Shown here piece by piece: positions 49,999 through 58,549 of a stretch of DNA of 64,000 nt; position 1 is the first letter of the stretch, and each line of letters begins with the position of its first letter. Under the pieces are notes generated by a model. The model had not been told where the DNA came from. It saw nothing but the letters and a program-made list of their open reading frames with translations, and ran no database searches. The DNA is taken from the NCBI RefSeq assembly GCF_000720765.1, contig NZ_JODC01000001.1:434001-498000 (forward strand), given 5' to 3'. A program made the position numbers and the translations under genes. The stretch is from Streptomyces sp. NRRL S-646 (GTDB taxonomy: Bacteria; Actinomycetota; Actinomycetes; Streptomycetales; Streptomycetaceae).

Positions 49999-51671
49999 GA
50001 CTGCTCCAGATACCGGTGGACGAGCATCACGGCCATGGCTCCCTCTCCGACGGCGGACGCGACCCGTTTCGCGGATTCGGCGCGGGCGTCGCCCGCCACG
50101 AACACGCCGGGAATGTTGGTCTCCAGGTGGTATGGCGGCCGGTCCAGCTCCCAGTCCGCCGGCGGCCGCCCGTCCGGGGTCAGGTCGGGCCCGGCCAGGA
50201 TGAACCCGTGCTCGTCACGCAGCACCGTCCCGTCGAGCCAGTCGGTCAGCGGTGCCGCGCCGATGAACACGAACATCCACTGGGCGTCGACGAGTTCGGT
50301 CTCCCCGGTCTCCGTGTCACGCAGGGTGAGCTGCTCAAGCCGGCCGGAGCCGTGCGCGGACTCGACGACCGTGCGGGCGCGCACCGAGATGTTCGGCGCC
50401 TCGTTGATCTGCTGGATCAGGTAGTACGACATCGACGCGGACAGGTCCGCCCCGCGCACCAGCAGCGTGACCGACTTGGCGCCCCGGGCCAGGTACATGG
50501 CCGCCTGCCCGGCCGAGTTGGCGCCGCCGACGATGTACACGTCATGGCCCTGGCAGGAGGCCGCCTCGGTCAGCGCCGAGCCGTAGAACACCCCGCAGCC
50601 GGTCAGGTCGTTGCAGCCCGGCGCGTTCAGCTGCCGGTACGACACACCGGTCGCCAGGATCACGCTGTGCGCGGCGACCGCCGAGCCGTCGGAGAACCGC
50701 ACGGTCCGTGCGGCCCCGTTGACCTCCAGTCCCGTCACCTGGCGGGCGGTGAGGATCTCGGCGCCGAACTTCGCCGCCTGCCGCCGCGCCCGGTCGGTGA
50801 GCTGCGCCCCGGACACGCCGTCCGGGAAGCCCAGGTAGTTCTCGATCCGCGAGCTCTGACCCGCCTGCCCGCCGGTCGCCGACCGCTCCACGAGCACGGT
50901 CCGCAGCCCCTCCGAGGCCCCGTACACCGCGGCCCCGAGCCCGGCGGGCCCGCCGCCGATGACGACGAGGTCGTAGAAGTCCGCGGCCGGCGTGGTCGCC
51001 AGCCCCACCCGCGCGGCCAGCTCGGGCGCCTCCGGCTCGACGAGGGGCGTCCCGTCCGGGGTGATCACGAGCGGCAGCCGCTGGCCGTCCTGCCCGGCCG
51101 CCGCCAGCAGCCGCTTACCCTCGGGTTCGTCCGCCGAGTACCAGCGGTAGGGCACCTGGTTGCGGGCCAGGAACTCCCGTACGTCCGAGGAACGCGCCGA
51201 CCAGCGGTGCCCGACCACCTTGGTGCTGGGCACCGGGCGGAAGTCGCTGCAGCGCCACGCCTCCAGCAGGTCGTCCAGGACGGGGTAGAGCTTCTCCTCC
51301 GGCGGGTCCCAGGGCTTGAGCAGATAGTGGTCCAGGTCGACGACGTTGATCGCGTCGATGGCCGCGCTGGTGTCCGCGTACGCGGTCAGCAGCACCCGCC
51401 GGGCGCCCGGGTACACATCCAGGGCCTGTTCCAGGAACTCGATGCCGTTCATCTGCGGCATGCGGTAGTCGGCCAGGATCACGGCGACCAGGTCGCCGCG
51501 CAGCTTCAGCTCCCGCAGCGCCTCCAGCGCGGACTCGCCGGACTCCGCGCGCACGATCCGGTACGACTCGCCGTAGCGCCGCCGCAGATCACGGGCGACG
51601 GCCCGGGAGACTCCCGGATCGTCGTCGACGGTCATGATGACGGTCCGCGCTGCGTCGGACGCCTGTGCCAT
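49995..51671 (-). CDS. Response-regulator receiver fused to a thioredoxin-reductase-like flavoprotein
   Basis: 558 residues from ATG 51671, preceded by GGGAGACG. Receiver domain 10-130 with phospho-acceptor D68 in VILADYRMPQMNG and Lys in 'YLLKPWDPP'. A linker (150-225) leads to an FAD domain with 'VVIGGGPAGLGAAVYGASEGL' split by its GxGxxG (239-244), and an NAD(P)H motif 'VYIVGGANSAGQAAMYLARG'. Where thioredoxin reductase has C-A-T-C, this protein reads G-V-F-Y-G-S-A-L, so both redox cysteines are missing. It probably links a phosphorylation input to a flavin redox reaction. First gene of the coupled trio. Confidence 0.9.
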   Translation of the reverse strand: MAQASDAARTVIMTVDDDPGVSRAVARDLRRRYGESYRIVRAESGESALEALRELKLRGDLVAVILADYRMPQMNGIEFLEQALDVYPGARRVLLTAYADTSAAIDAINVVDLDHYLLKPWDPPEEKLYPVLDDLLEAWRCSDFRPVPSTKVVGHRWSARSSDVREFLARNQVPYRWYSADEPEGKRLLAAAGQDGQRLPLVITPDGTPLVEPEAPELAARVGLATTPAADFYDLVVIGGGPAGLGAAVYGASEGLRTVLVERSATGGQAGQSSRIENYLGFPDGVSGAQLTDRARRQAAKFGAEILTARQVTGLEVNGAARTVRFSDGSAVAAHSVILATGVSYRQLNAPGCNDLTGCGVFYGSALTEAASCQGHDVYIVGGANSAGQAAMYLARGAKSVTLLVRGADLSASMSYYLIQQINEAPNISVRARTVVESAHGSGRLEQLTLRDTETGETELVDAQWMFVFIGAAPLTDWLDGTVLRDEHGFILAGPDLTPDGRPPADWELDRPPYHLETNIPGVFVAGDARAESAKRVASAVGEGAMAVMLVHRYLEQS

Positions 51672-51800
51672 ACGTCTCCCACCCCGAGTGGTCGGACTGA
51701 CGGCCGGCGAGCCCTGTCGCAAAGGCAGTCACCACGCCGGCTCCCGCCCATCGTATGTTCGATCGTCCTGCTTCGCTCCGGTATACGGCACGGCCACCGC

Positions 51801-52154
51801 TCAGCGGCGCCTCGCTGAGAGCACGCAGAACTCGTTCCCCTCGGGGTCGGCGAGCACCACCCACGGCTGCTCCCCCTGTCCGACGTCCGCGTGCCGCGCG
51901 CCCAGTGCCAGCAGCCGGGCCACCTCGGCGTCCTGGTCGTCGGGGCGGAAGTCGAGGTGAAGGCGGTTCTTGACGGTCTTGCCCTCCGGCACGGCGACGA
52001 AGAGCAGTCCCGGCAGCCGGTCCTTCTCCGGCCGGATCTCGTACTCGTCGGCCGCGTCGTTCACCACGACCCAGCCGAGCGCTTCGGCCCACCACCGACC
52101 CAGCGCGAGGGGGCCGGCCGCGTCGACAACCACTTGCTCCCATTCCAAGGTCAT
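51801..52154 (-). CDS. VOC-family protein (glyoxalase-like)
   Basis: 117 residues from ATG 52154; no good ribosome site was found. A single VOC domain: 'VVVDAAGPLALGRWWAEALGW', 'LLFVAVPEGKTVKNRLHLDFRP', 'VVLADPEGNEFCVLSA'. The His and Glu positions fit a metal or ligand pocket. These short actinobacterial proteins have no assigned substrate. Divergent from the universal stress protein gene by 61 bases. Confidence 0.85.
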   Translation of the reverse strand: MTLEWEQVVVDAAGPLALGRWWAEALGWVVVNDAADEYEIRPEKDRLPGLLFVAVPEGKTVKNRLHLDFRPDDQDAEVARLLALGARHADVGQGEQPWVVLADPEGNEFCVLSARRR

Positions 52155-52215
52155 GTCGTGAGCGTAGTGAAGACTGGACTCGAGGGGACTTGCCACGACA
52201 CCGGAAGGCAGCCGT

Positions 52216-53088
52216 ATGACGCGCCCGATCACCGCAGGGGTCGACGGTACCGAGGAGAGCCTCGCCGCACTGCACTGGGCGGCCCGGGAGGCGGTCCGCC
52301 GGGGGCTGGCGCTGCGCGTGGTGCAGGCCTGGCGCTTCCAGCCGTACGAGGCGATCGACGCGGCGGACCCGGACACACAGGCCGGATGGGTCCGGGACGC
52401 GCTGGCCGAGGCCGTCCGGAGTGTCACCGCGCTCCATCGGGACCTCGACGTCACCACGGACGTCGTGGCGGGGGAGACGGTCGACACGCTGCTCGACGCG
52501 GCCGCTCAGGCCGAGCTGCTGGTGCTCGGCTCACGCGGGCACGGGCCCGTCGTCGGCTTCCTGCTCGGATCCGTCGGCCAGCAGGTGATCGCCGAAGCGA
52601 CGCGGCCCGTGGTGCTCGTGCGCGCGGGCGATCAGCCGACGGCCGAGGCCGCCGGACGTGAGGTGGTCGTCGGCCAGCAGGGCCAACCGGACGACAGCGC
52701 CGACACGCTGCGGTTCGCCTTCGAGACGGCGGCCGCCCGCGGCGCCACCGTCCGTGCGGTGCGGGCGTGGACGCTGCCGCCGGTGTTCGCGTACAGCCCT
52801 GGTTCGATGCACCTCCTCGACGAGGCCGGCGGCCTCGAGCCGTTCGAGACGAAGGCACTGGCCGCCGCGCTGCAGCCCTGGCGGGAACGCTTCCCCGACG
52901 TGCCCGTGATCGAGCACCTGGAGATGGGCAGCGCGGGTCAGGTGCTGCTGTCGGTGGCCGGGCGGGCCCAGCTGATGGTCGTCGGCCGGCGCGCCCACCG
53001 CACGGCCGTCGGCGCGCGCATCGGCTCGGTGGCGCACGGCGTCCTGCACCACGCCAACTGCCCGGTGGCCGTCGTCCCGCACGCCTGA
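52216..53088 (+). CDS. Two-domain universal stress protein
   Basis: 290 residues from ATG 52216, with GGAAGG upstream. Tandem USP domains: 1-140 with ATP motif 'LGSRGHGPVVGFLLGSVGQQV', and 150-290 with 'VGRRAHRTAVGARIGSVAHGV'. Both keep the G-x2-G-x9-G-(S/T) form, the second with Arg in place of one Gly. Such proteins bind ATP and act in dormancy, hypoxia or nutrient stress by unknown outputs. Convergent with the DUF4032 gene, one base apart. Confidence 0.9.
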   Translation: MTRPITAGVDGTEESLAALHWAAREAVRRGLALRVVQAWRFQPYEAIDAADPDTQAGWVRDALAEAVRSVTALHRDLDVTTDVVAGETVDTLLDAAAQAELLVLGSRGHGPVVGFLLGSVGQQVIAEATRPVVLVRAGDQPTAEAAGREVVVGQQGQPDDSADTLRFAFETAAARGATVRAVRAWTLPPVFAYSPGSMHLLDEAGGLEPFETKALAAALQPWRERFPDVPVIEHLEMGSAGQVLLSVAGRAQLMVVGRRAHRTAVGARIGSVAHGVLHHANCPVAVVPHA

Positions 53089-53089
53089 G

Positions 53090-54325
53090 TCAGTCGGGGG
53101 TGACCGGCTCCAGGGTTTCGCGCGCCTTGGGCAGCACGTTCTCGATGTAGTCCTCGACCGCCGTGTCCAGCCCTATGTCGTGCTGCGCCTGCTCGGACAG
53201 GTACCAGCGGTGTTCGAGCAGCTCGTGGTAGATCTCCGCGGGGTCCATCGCGCCGCGCAGTTCGAGGGGCACGGCGCGCACGGTGGGCCGGAAGACGTCT
53301 CGTACCCACCGGTGGGCCAGTACCTCGGGGCGGGCCGCGAGGGGGTCGCCGGGCACGTAGTCGTCCTGGGTGGCCATCCAGCTCTCCAGGTCGTTGAGCA
53401 GCCGCCGTGCCTGGTTCTCCTCTGCGTCCAGGCCCGTCAGACGCAGCAGCTGGCGCTGGTGGTGGCCGGCGTCGACGACCTTGGGCACGAAAGTGACGGT
53501 GTCGCCGTTGGTGGAGTGCTGGATCTGCATCTCGGCCACGTCGAAACCGAGGTCGTTGAGGCGGCGGATGCGGCGCTCGATGTAGTGGTACTTGCCGGCC
53601 GGGTACACGGACGTGCGGGTCAGCTCCTGCCACAGGTCTCCGTAGCGGGCGCAGATCTCCATGCCGAACTCGACCGGGTCCACCGACGGGTGCAGCGCCC
53701 CGGAGGCCTCCAGGTCGAGGAGTTCACCGCTGATGTTCACGCGGGCGAGGTCCAGGTCGTAGTCGCGCTGCCCGCTGCTGAGCCGGGGGTGCAGGTCGCC
53801 GGTCTCGGCGTCCACCAGGTAGGCGGCGTAGGCGCCCGCGTCGCGCCGGAAGAGAGTGTTGGACAGTGAACAGTCGCCCCACGCGAACCCGGCGAGGTGC
53901 AGGCGCACCAGCAGTACGGCCAGGGCGTCCATGAGGCGGTGCATGGTGGCCGGGCGCATCGTCGTCTCGAACATCGAGCGATACGGCTGTGAGCCGCGCA
54001 GATGCCGGGTGATCAGCACCGGCTCCAGCGGGTCGCCCTGCTGGTCGGCGCGTCCGGTGACCACGGCCAGCGGGTCCACCGCGGGGATGCCGAGCCGGTC
54101 CAGGTCGCGCAGCAGCTCGTACTCGCGCAGGGCGGGCCGTTCGGCGAGTTCCTTGACGGCGATCACCTCGTCGCCGGCGCGGGCGTAGCGCACGACGTGC
54201 CGGGATATGCCGCGCGGCAGCGGGACGAGGTATTCGTCGGGCCACTCCTCCAGGGGCAGGTGCCAGGGCAGGGCCAGCAGGAGCGCGGGGTGCTCCGGGT
54301 TCGTCGCGCTGATCTGCAGTGCCAT
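53090..54325 (-). CDS. DUF4032 protein with kinase-like (lipopolysaccharide-kinase) domain
   Basis: 411 residues from ATG 54325, with AAGGA upstream. The N-terminal two-thirds resembles a small protein/LPS kinase fold: 'DEVIAVKELAERPALREYELLRDL' (Lys of the ATP site), 'VLITRHLRGSQPYRSMFETT', and a catalytic-loop-like 'LHLAGFAWGDCSLSNTLFRRD' followed by 'YLVDAETGDLHP'. The rest (about 230-411) fits the DUF4032 part. Substrate unknown. An upstream GGTGA-CGA-TCACC repeat near TAAGGT may mark its promoter. Confidence 0.85.
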   Translation of the reverse strand: MALQISATNPEHPALLLALPWHLPLEEWPDEYLVPLPRGISRHVVRYARAGDEVIAVKELAERPALREYELLRDLDRLGIPAVDPLAVVTGRADQQGDPLEPVLITRHLRGSQPYRSMFETTMRPATMHRLMDALAVLLVRLHLAGFAWGDCSLSNTLFRRDAGAYAAYLVDAETGDLHPRLSSGQRDYDLDLARVNISGELLDLEASGALHPSVDPVEFGMEICARYGDLWQELTRTSVYPAGKYHYIERRIRRLNDLGFDVAEMQIQHSTNGDTVTFVPKVVDAGHHQRQLLRLTGLDAEENQARRLLNDLESWMATQDDYVPGDPLAARPEVLAHRWVRDVFRPTVRAVPLELRGAMDPAEIYHELLEHRWYLSEQAQHDIGLDTAVEDYIENVLPKARETLEPVTPD

Positions 54326-54366
54326 GGCTCGCGTGTCCTTGCCTCGCGGGTGATCGTCACCTCACC

Positions 54367-55113
54367 TTAGAGGGCGCGCTCCTTGGCCTGAAGTGCCGCT
54401 TCACGTACTGGACCTCGGTACAACGGGCCGTGCCCGGGCAGCAGCAGCTCACCCTCCAGCGCGGCCAGGACGTCCAGCGAGGCCACGGCACGGGCCCGCT
54501 CGTGGTGGAACATGTCGGGCAGCAGCTGCGGCCCCTGGATCCGTGAGGTGGGGTGGCCGCTGGCCAGGGCGTCGCCCGAGATCAGCACCCCGGCCTGAGG
54601 CAGGTGGAAGGCCGCGTGCCCGTCGGTGTGGCCGGGCGTGTGCACCGGCACGGGCCGGCCCGGCAGGTCCAGCGCGCCCGCTGCCGGGAACGGCTCAGGA
54701 TCGGCGACCGGCACATGGGCCGTGCCGCCGGAGCGAAGGGCGTGCACCGACCAGGGCAGGACACCGGGCCGCCAGCTGTTCTTCACGACCTGCCCCATGG
54801 TGACCTGCTGCAGGAACTCCCGGCGTGCGTGCGGCACTTCGGCCTCGTGGAGATACACGGGTGTGCCGTAGGTGCAGCGCAGATACTCGGCGGAGCCCAG
54901 GTGGTCGTTGTGCGCGTGGGTGATCAGTACGGCCGCGACCGCCTCCGGTGCGCCGCCCACCGCCGCCAGCGAGGCGAGCAACTGCTCCCGGTCTCCGAGG
55001 TAGCCGGTGTCCACGAGGGTCATCTCGTCGCCCTCGGTGAGGATCACCCAGTTGGTGTTGCTGCCGTGTACCAGGTGAATGCCTTCGGCGACTTGCCGCA
55101 CGTCTGCCTGCAT
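54367..55113 (-). CDS. Metallo-beta-lactamase-fold hydrolase
   Basis: 248 residues from ATG 55113; only a weak ribosome site (GCGGGG). The binuclear zinc site is complete: T-H-A-H-N-D-H (about 81-87), His in 'HTPGHTDGHAAFHLP', Asp in 'LISGDALASG' and final His in 'LLPGHGPLYRG'. This is the glyoxalase II-like group hydrolysing thioesters or lactones. No signal peptide. It is in the same direction as the AlkB gene but a strong terminator lies between. Confidence 0.88.
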   Translation of the reverse strand: MQADVRQVAEGIHLVHGSNTNWVILTEGDEMTLVDTGYLGDREQLLASLAAVGGAPEAVAAVLITHAHNDHLGSAEYLRCTYGTPVYLHEAEVPHARREFLQQVTMGQVVKNSWRPGVLPWSVHALRSGGTAHVPVADPEPFPAAGALDLPGRPVPVHTPGHTDGHAAFHLPQAGVLISGDALASGHPTSRIQGPQLLPDMFHHERARAVASLDVLAALEGELLLPGHGPLYRGPVREAALQAKERAL

Positions 55114-55217
55114 GATTGCCCCGCGTGGTGAGATCCCTGCCCGACAGCACAAGCAAAGCAGACCCGGCCCGCACCGGAAGCGGCAGGTCCGCGCCAATCT
55201 GCGGGCTCGGAGAGTGA

Positions 55218-55252
55218 GGGCTGCCTCCGGCACCGTCCGCCGGAGGCAGCCC
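55218..55252 (-). terminator. 14-bp stem terminator after the AlkB-type gene
   Basis: Arms GGGCTGCCTCCGGC (55218-55231) and GCCGGAGGCAGCCC (55239-55252) are perfect complements around a seven-base loop. On the minus strand it starts 34 bases after the AlkB stop and lies 105 bases upstream of the next gene. Confidence 0.8.
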
Positions 55253-55285
55253 CCTGCGCGCAGCCGAAGCGGCCGCCTCTCCGCC

Positions 55286-55912
55286 TCACTGCACGCCGTG
55301 CGGGCGGAACTGGATGCTGATGCGCGGTCCCGCCGCGCGTGTGGTCTTCGGGACGGAGTGCTCCCAGGTCCGCTGGCAGGAGCCGCCCATCACGATGAGA
55401 TCGCCGTGCCCCAGCGGGCGCCGCACGCTCTCGCCGCCCCGCATCGGACGCAGCAGCAGATCGCGCGGCGCGCCCACGGAGAGGATGGCGACCATGGTGT
55501 CCTCGCGGGCGCCCCGCCCGATCCGGTCGCCGTGCCAGGCGACACTGTCCCGCCCGTCGCGGTAGTAGCAGAGCCCGGCCGTGGTGAACGGCTCGCCCAA
55601 CTCGGCGGCATAGTGCGCGGACAGGGCTTTGCGCGCCTCGTCGAGCACCGGGTGCGGGAGGGCGTCGTCCGCTCCGTAGAAGGAGAGCAGCCGGGGTACG
55701 TCCACGACCTGGTCGTACATCTTGCGTCGCTCCGCGCGCCAGGGCACCTCGGCGGCCAGCTGTTCGAACAGGCTGTCCGAGCCGCCGAGCCATCCGGGCA
55801 GGACGTCGATCCAGGCGCCGAGGCCGAGATGCGTCCGGCGGATCCCGCGGAGGGAGCCGAGACGCAACTCGTCGGTCTGGTCGAAGAGCGAGCCCTGGAG
55901 GTGCGTGGTCAC
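55286..55912 (-). CDS. AlkB-type Fe(II)/2-oxoglutarate-dependent DNA dealkylase
   Basis: 208 residues from GTG 55912. Iron ligands are His and Asp in 'SVAWHGDRIGRG' and His in 'QRTWEHSVPKTT'; the 2-oxoglutarate Arg is in 'GPRISIQFRPHG'. The nucleotide-recognition lid is 'ERRKMYDQVVDVPRLLSFYG'. It should repair 1-methyladenine and 3-methylcytosine by oxidative demethylation. In the leader a small inverted repeat AGATT-CGAA-AATCT (55930-55943) and GTACCC next to it may be regulatory. Divergent from the TetR gene. Confidence 0.9.
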   Translation of the reverse strand: MTTHLQGSLFDQTDELRLGSLRGIRRTHLGLGAWIDVLPGWLGGSDSLFEQLAAEVPWRAERRKMYDQVVDVPRLLSFYGADDALPHPVLDEARKALSAHYAAELGEPFTTAGLCYYRDGRDSVAWHGDRIGRGAREDTMVAILSVGAPRDLLLRPMRGGESVRRPLGHGDLIVMGGSCQRTWEHSVPKTTRAAGPRISIQFRPHGVQ

Positions 55913-55985
55913 AGATTCAGCGTACCCCTAGATTCGAAAATCTGTTCCTATCGCGCTCGATCGGAATGGCGCCGGGTCCCACCTT

Positions 55986-56020
55986 CCGATACATCGATGT
56001 ATCGGATACATTCCTGTATC
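55986..56020. promoter_or_regulatory. Tandem GATACA-N4-TGTATC operators upstream of the TetR gene
   Basis: Site 1 is GATACA-TCGA-TGTATC, embedded in a perfect 20-bp palindrome CCGATACATC/GATGTATCGG (55986-56005). Site 2 is GATACA-TTCC-TGTATC (56005-56020). The two sites are 17 bp apart and abut. They end 16 bases before the TetR ATG, so the regulator probably represses itself and the downstream dehydrogenase. Confidence 0.82.
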
Positions 56021-56035
56021 GAACGGAGGTCGGAG

Positions 56036-56662
56036 ATGACGACGGAGGAAACGGCCCCCCGCGTGACCAGGCGCCGGGTCCGCACACGCGCCAACCTCCT
56101 CGATGCCGCCTTCGCCGTGTTCGCCGCCAAGGGCTTCGGGCGGGTCTCCATCGAGGAGGTCTGTGAGGCCGCCGGCTACAGCAGGGGGGCCTTCTACTCC
56201 AACTTCGACAGCCTGGACGAGCTGTTCTTCGCCCTCTACCGGCAGCGCGCCGACCTCATCGCGGACCAGGTCTCCGGTGCCCTCGCCCTGGACGGGCCCG
56301 ACCTGGACGTGCCCGCCGCCGTCGACCGCGTCACCGAAGTACTGCTCCTCGACCTGGACTGGCTCCTGGTGAAGACGGACTTCCTGGTGCACGCCGCCCG
56401 CGATCCGCAGGTCGCCGAGACCCTGCTGGAACACCGGGCGCGGCTGCGGCGGGCGGTCGCCGACCGGCTCGCCCGTGCGCAAGGCCTCGCCCAACTGCCC
56501 GCCGTGCTCGGCGACATCGACGGCGCCGCGCACGCCGTGGTCGCCGCGTACGACGGCGTGACCACCCAACTGCTGCTGGACAAGGACGTCGACAGCGCCC
56601 GCGGCTGGCTCAAGCAACTGCTCACCGCGCTGCTGACCGACGGCAGCGGCACCTCCCGATGA
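56036..56662 (+). CDS. TetR-family regulator of the FAD-dehydrogenase operon
   Basis: 208 residues from ATG 56036, right after GGAGGTCGGAG. The helix-turn-helix is 'TRANLLDAAFAVFAAKGFG', 'VSIEEVCEAAGYSRGAFYSNFDSLDELFFAL' (about 16-68). The C-terminal domain ('LLDLDWLLVKTDFLVHAARDP') is of the TetR_C type with unknown ligand. It is followed after 56 bases by the FAD dehydrogenase. Paired operators directly upstream support autoregulation, and a half-site also lies before the GntR gene at 58.5 kb. Confidence 0.88.
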   Translation: MTTEETAPRVTRRRVRTRANLLDAAFAVFAAKGFGRVSIEEVCEAAGYSRGAFYSNFDSLDELFFALYRQRADLIADQVSGALALDGPDLDVPAAVDRVTEVLLLDLDWLLVKTDFLVHAARDPQVAETLLEHRARLRRAVADRLARAQGLAQLPAVLGDIDGAAHAVVAAYDGVTTQLLLDKDVDSARGWLKQLLTALLTDGSGTSR

Positions 56663-56718
56663 GATCTCCGAACGAGACCCCTCAACCAGACCCCCCAACG
56701 AGAAAAGGAACCCTCGCC

Positions 56719-58389
56719 ATGGATGCGGACGTCATCGTCGTCGGAGCGGGCCTCGCGGGCCTGGTCGCCGCGCACGAGCTCACCAGCCGGGGCCGCAGGG
56801 TCGCGCTGGTCGACCAGGAGAACGCCGCCAACCTCGGCGGCCAGGCGTTCTGGTCCTTCGGCGGGCTGTTCCTCGTCGACTCCCCGGAGCAGCGCCGCCT
56901 GGGCATCAAGGACTCCTTCGACCTGGCCTGGAACGACTGGCAGGGCAGCGCACAGTTCGACCGCGTCGACGACGAGGACTCCTGGGCGGTGCGCTGGGCG
57001 CGCGCCTATGTCGAGTGGGCGGCCGGGGAGAAGCGGTCCTGGCTGGACGGCCACGGCATCAAACTGCTGCCGACGGTCGGCTGGGCCGAGCGAGGTGACC
57101 TGCGGGCGGACGGGCACGGCAACTCGGTGCCCCGCTTCCATGTCACCTGGGGCACCGGCACCGGCGTGGTGGAGCCGTTCGTCGACCGCGCAAAGCAGGC
57201 CGCACGCGACGGACTGCTCACCTTCCACCACCGCCACCGTGTCGACGAGCTGGTGATCGAGGAAGGCGCCGCCCGCGGAGTGCGCGGCACCGTACTCGCC
57301 GAAGACCGCTCGCCCCGGGGCGTGGCCTCCAACCGCGACGGCATCGGCGACTTCGAACTCACCGCCCAGGCCGTCGTCGTCACCACCGGCGGCATCGGTG
57401 CCAACCACGACATCGTCCGCCGCTACTGGCCCGAGCGCCTGGGCACCCCGCCCACGGACATGGTGACCGGCGTACCCGCGTACGTCGACGGCCGCATGCT
57501 CGACATCAGCGCCGAGGCGGGCGTCCGCCTGGTCAACCGCGACCGCATGTGGCACTACACCGAGGGCCTGCAGAACTGGGACCCGATCTGGCCCGGCCAC
57601 GGCATCCGCATCCTGCCCGGCCCGTCCTCCCTCTGGTTCGACGCCCTCGGCCGCCGCCTGCCCGACCCCTGCCTGCCGGGCTACGACACCCTCGGCACCC
57701 TCAAGTACCTGCGCACCACCGCGGACATCGCGGACCACGACCACTCCTGGTTCATCCTGACCCAGAAGATCATCGAGAAGGAGTTCGCACTGTCGGGCTC
57801 CGAGCAGAACCCCGACATCACCGCCAAGGACAAGGGCGCGGTCCTGAAGAACCGCCTGGGCAAGGGCGCCCCGGCCCCGGTCGAGGCGTTCCTGCGCAAC
57901 GGCGCCGACTTCGTGACCGCACCCAACCTGGAGCAACTCGTCACAAAGATGAACGAGTTGACGGACAAGCCGCTGCTCGACGCGGACGTCCTGCGCCGCC
58001 AGATCGAGGCCCGCGACCGGCAGATCGCCAACCCCTACAGCAAGGACTCCCAGATCCAGGGCATCCGCAACGCCCGCCGCTACATCGGCGACCGCCTCGG
58101 CCGCGTCGCCACCCCGCACCGCATCCTCGACCCGGCGGCCGGCCCGCTGATCGGCGTCAAACTCCACGTCCTCACCCGCAAGACCCTCGGCGGCATCCAG
58201 ACCGACCTCGACTCCCGCGCCCTGGGCGCCGACGGCACCCCGATCGACGGGCTCTACGCGGCCGGCGAGGTCGCCGGCTTCGGCGGCGGCGGCGTCCACG
58301 GCTACAACGCCCTGGAGGGCACCTTCCTCGGAGGCTGCCTCTTCTCCGGGCGAGCAGCCGGACGGGCGGCGGCGAAGCAGACAGCCTGA
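56719..58389 (+). CDS. FAD-binding dehydrogenase (flavocytochrome c/ketosteroid-dehydrogenase-like)
   Basis: 556 residues from ATG 56719, AAAAGGA upstream. N-terminal FAD motif 'VIVVGAGLAGLVAAHELTSRG' split at GAGLAG (9-14), then 'NLGGQAFWSFGGLFLVDSPEQRR', and C-terminal 'GLYAAGEVAGFGGGGVHGYNALEGTFLGGCLFSGR'. This layout belongs to the FAD_binding_2 group with fumarate reductase and 3-ketosteroid-delta-1-dehydrogenase. Substrate is not certain; lipid or steroid-like compounds are plausible from neighbours. A large terminator follows the stop. Confidence 0.88.
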   Translation: MDADVIVVGAGLAGLVAAHELTSRGRRVALVDQENAANLGGQAFWSFGGLFLVDSPEQRRLGIKDSFDLAWNDWQGSAQFDRVDDEDSWAVRWARAYVEWAAGEKRSWLDGHGIKLLPTVGWAERGDLRADGHGNSVPRFHVTWGTGTGVVEPFVDRAKQAARDGLLTFHHRHRVDELVIEEGAARGVRGTVLAEDRSPRGVASNRDGIGDFELTAQAVVVTTGGIGANHDIVRRYWPERLGTPPTDMVTGVPAYVDGRMLDISAEAGVRLVNRDRMWHYTEGLQNWDPIWPGHGIRILPGPSSLWFDALGRRLPDPCLPGYDTLGTLKYLRTTADIADHDHSWFILTQKIIEKEFALSGSEQNPDITAKDKGAVLKNRLGKGAPAPVEAFLRNGADFVTAPNLEQLVTKMNELTDKPLLDADVLRRQIEARDRQIANPYSKDSQIQGIRNARRYIGDRLGRVATPHRILDPAAGPLIGVKLHVLTRKTLGGIQTDLDSRALGADGTPIDGLYAAGEVAGFGGGGVHGYNALEGTFLGGCLFSGRAAGRAAAKQTA

Positions 58390-58394
58390 GCCAC

Positions 58395-58447
58395 GGACGC
58401 GCGGCAGGGGCGGTCGGGGAACGAACCCGACCGCCCCTGCCGCGTCC
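58395..58447 (+). terminator. Long-stem terminator after the FAD dehydrogenase
   Basis: Arms GCGGCAGGGGCGGTCGGG (58401-58418) and its exact complement (58426-58443) enclose GAACGAA. GGAC/GTCC outside extend the stem with a small bulge. It begins five bases after the dehydrogenase stop. Confidence 0.85.
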
Positions 58448-58486
58448 TTGCCTGAACAGCCCGCTACTGAAAGGGGATTGACCGAC

Positions 58487-58536
58487 GGATACATTCACTG
58501 CTTCAGTGGCTGAGCCACTCATCCACTGCTTCACTG
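58487..58536 (+). promoter_or_regulatory. Repeat-rich control region before the GntR gene
   Basis: GGATACATTC (58487-58496) equals a half-site of TetR operator 2 (56004-56013). CACTGCTTCA occurs twice as a direct repeat (58496-58505, 58524-58533), and AGTGGC-TGA-GCCACT (58505-58519) is a perfect inverted repeat between them. The block ends 13 bases before the GTG. It is a probable GntR operator, perhaps with input from the TetR protein. Confidence 0.65.
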
Positions 58537-58549
58537 CGAGGAGGCATCC

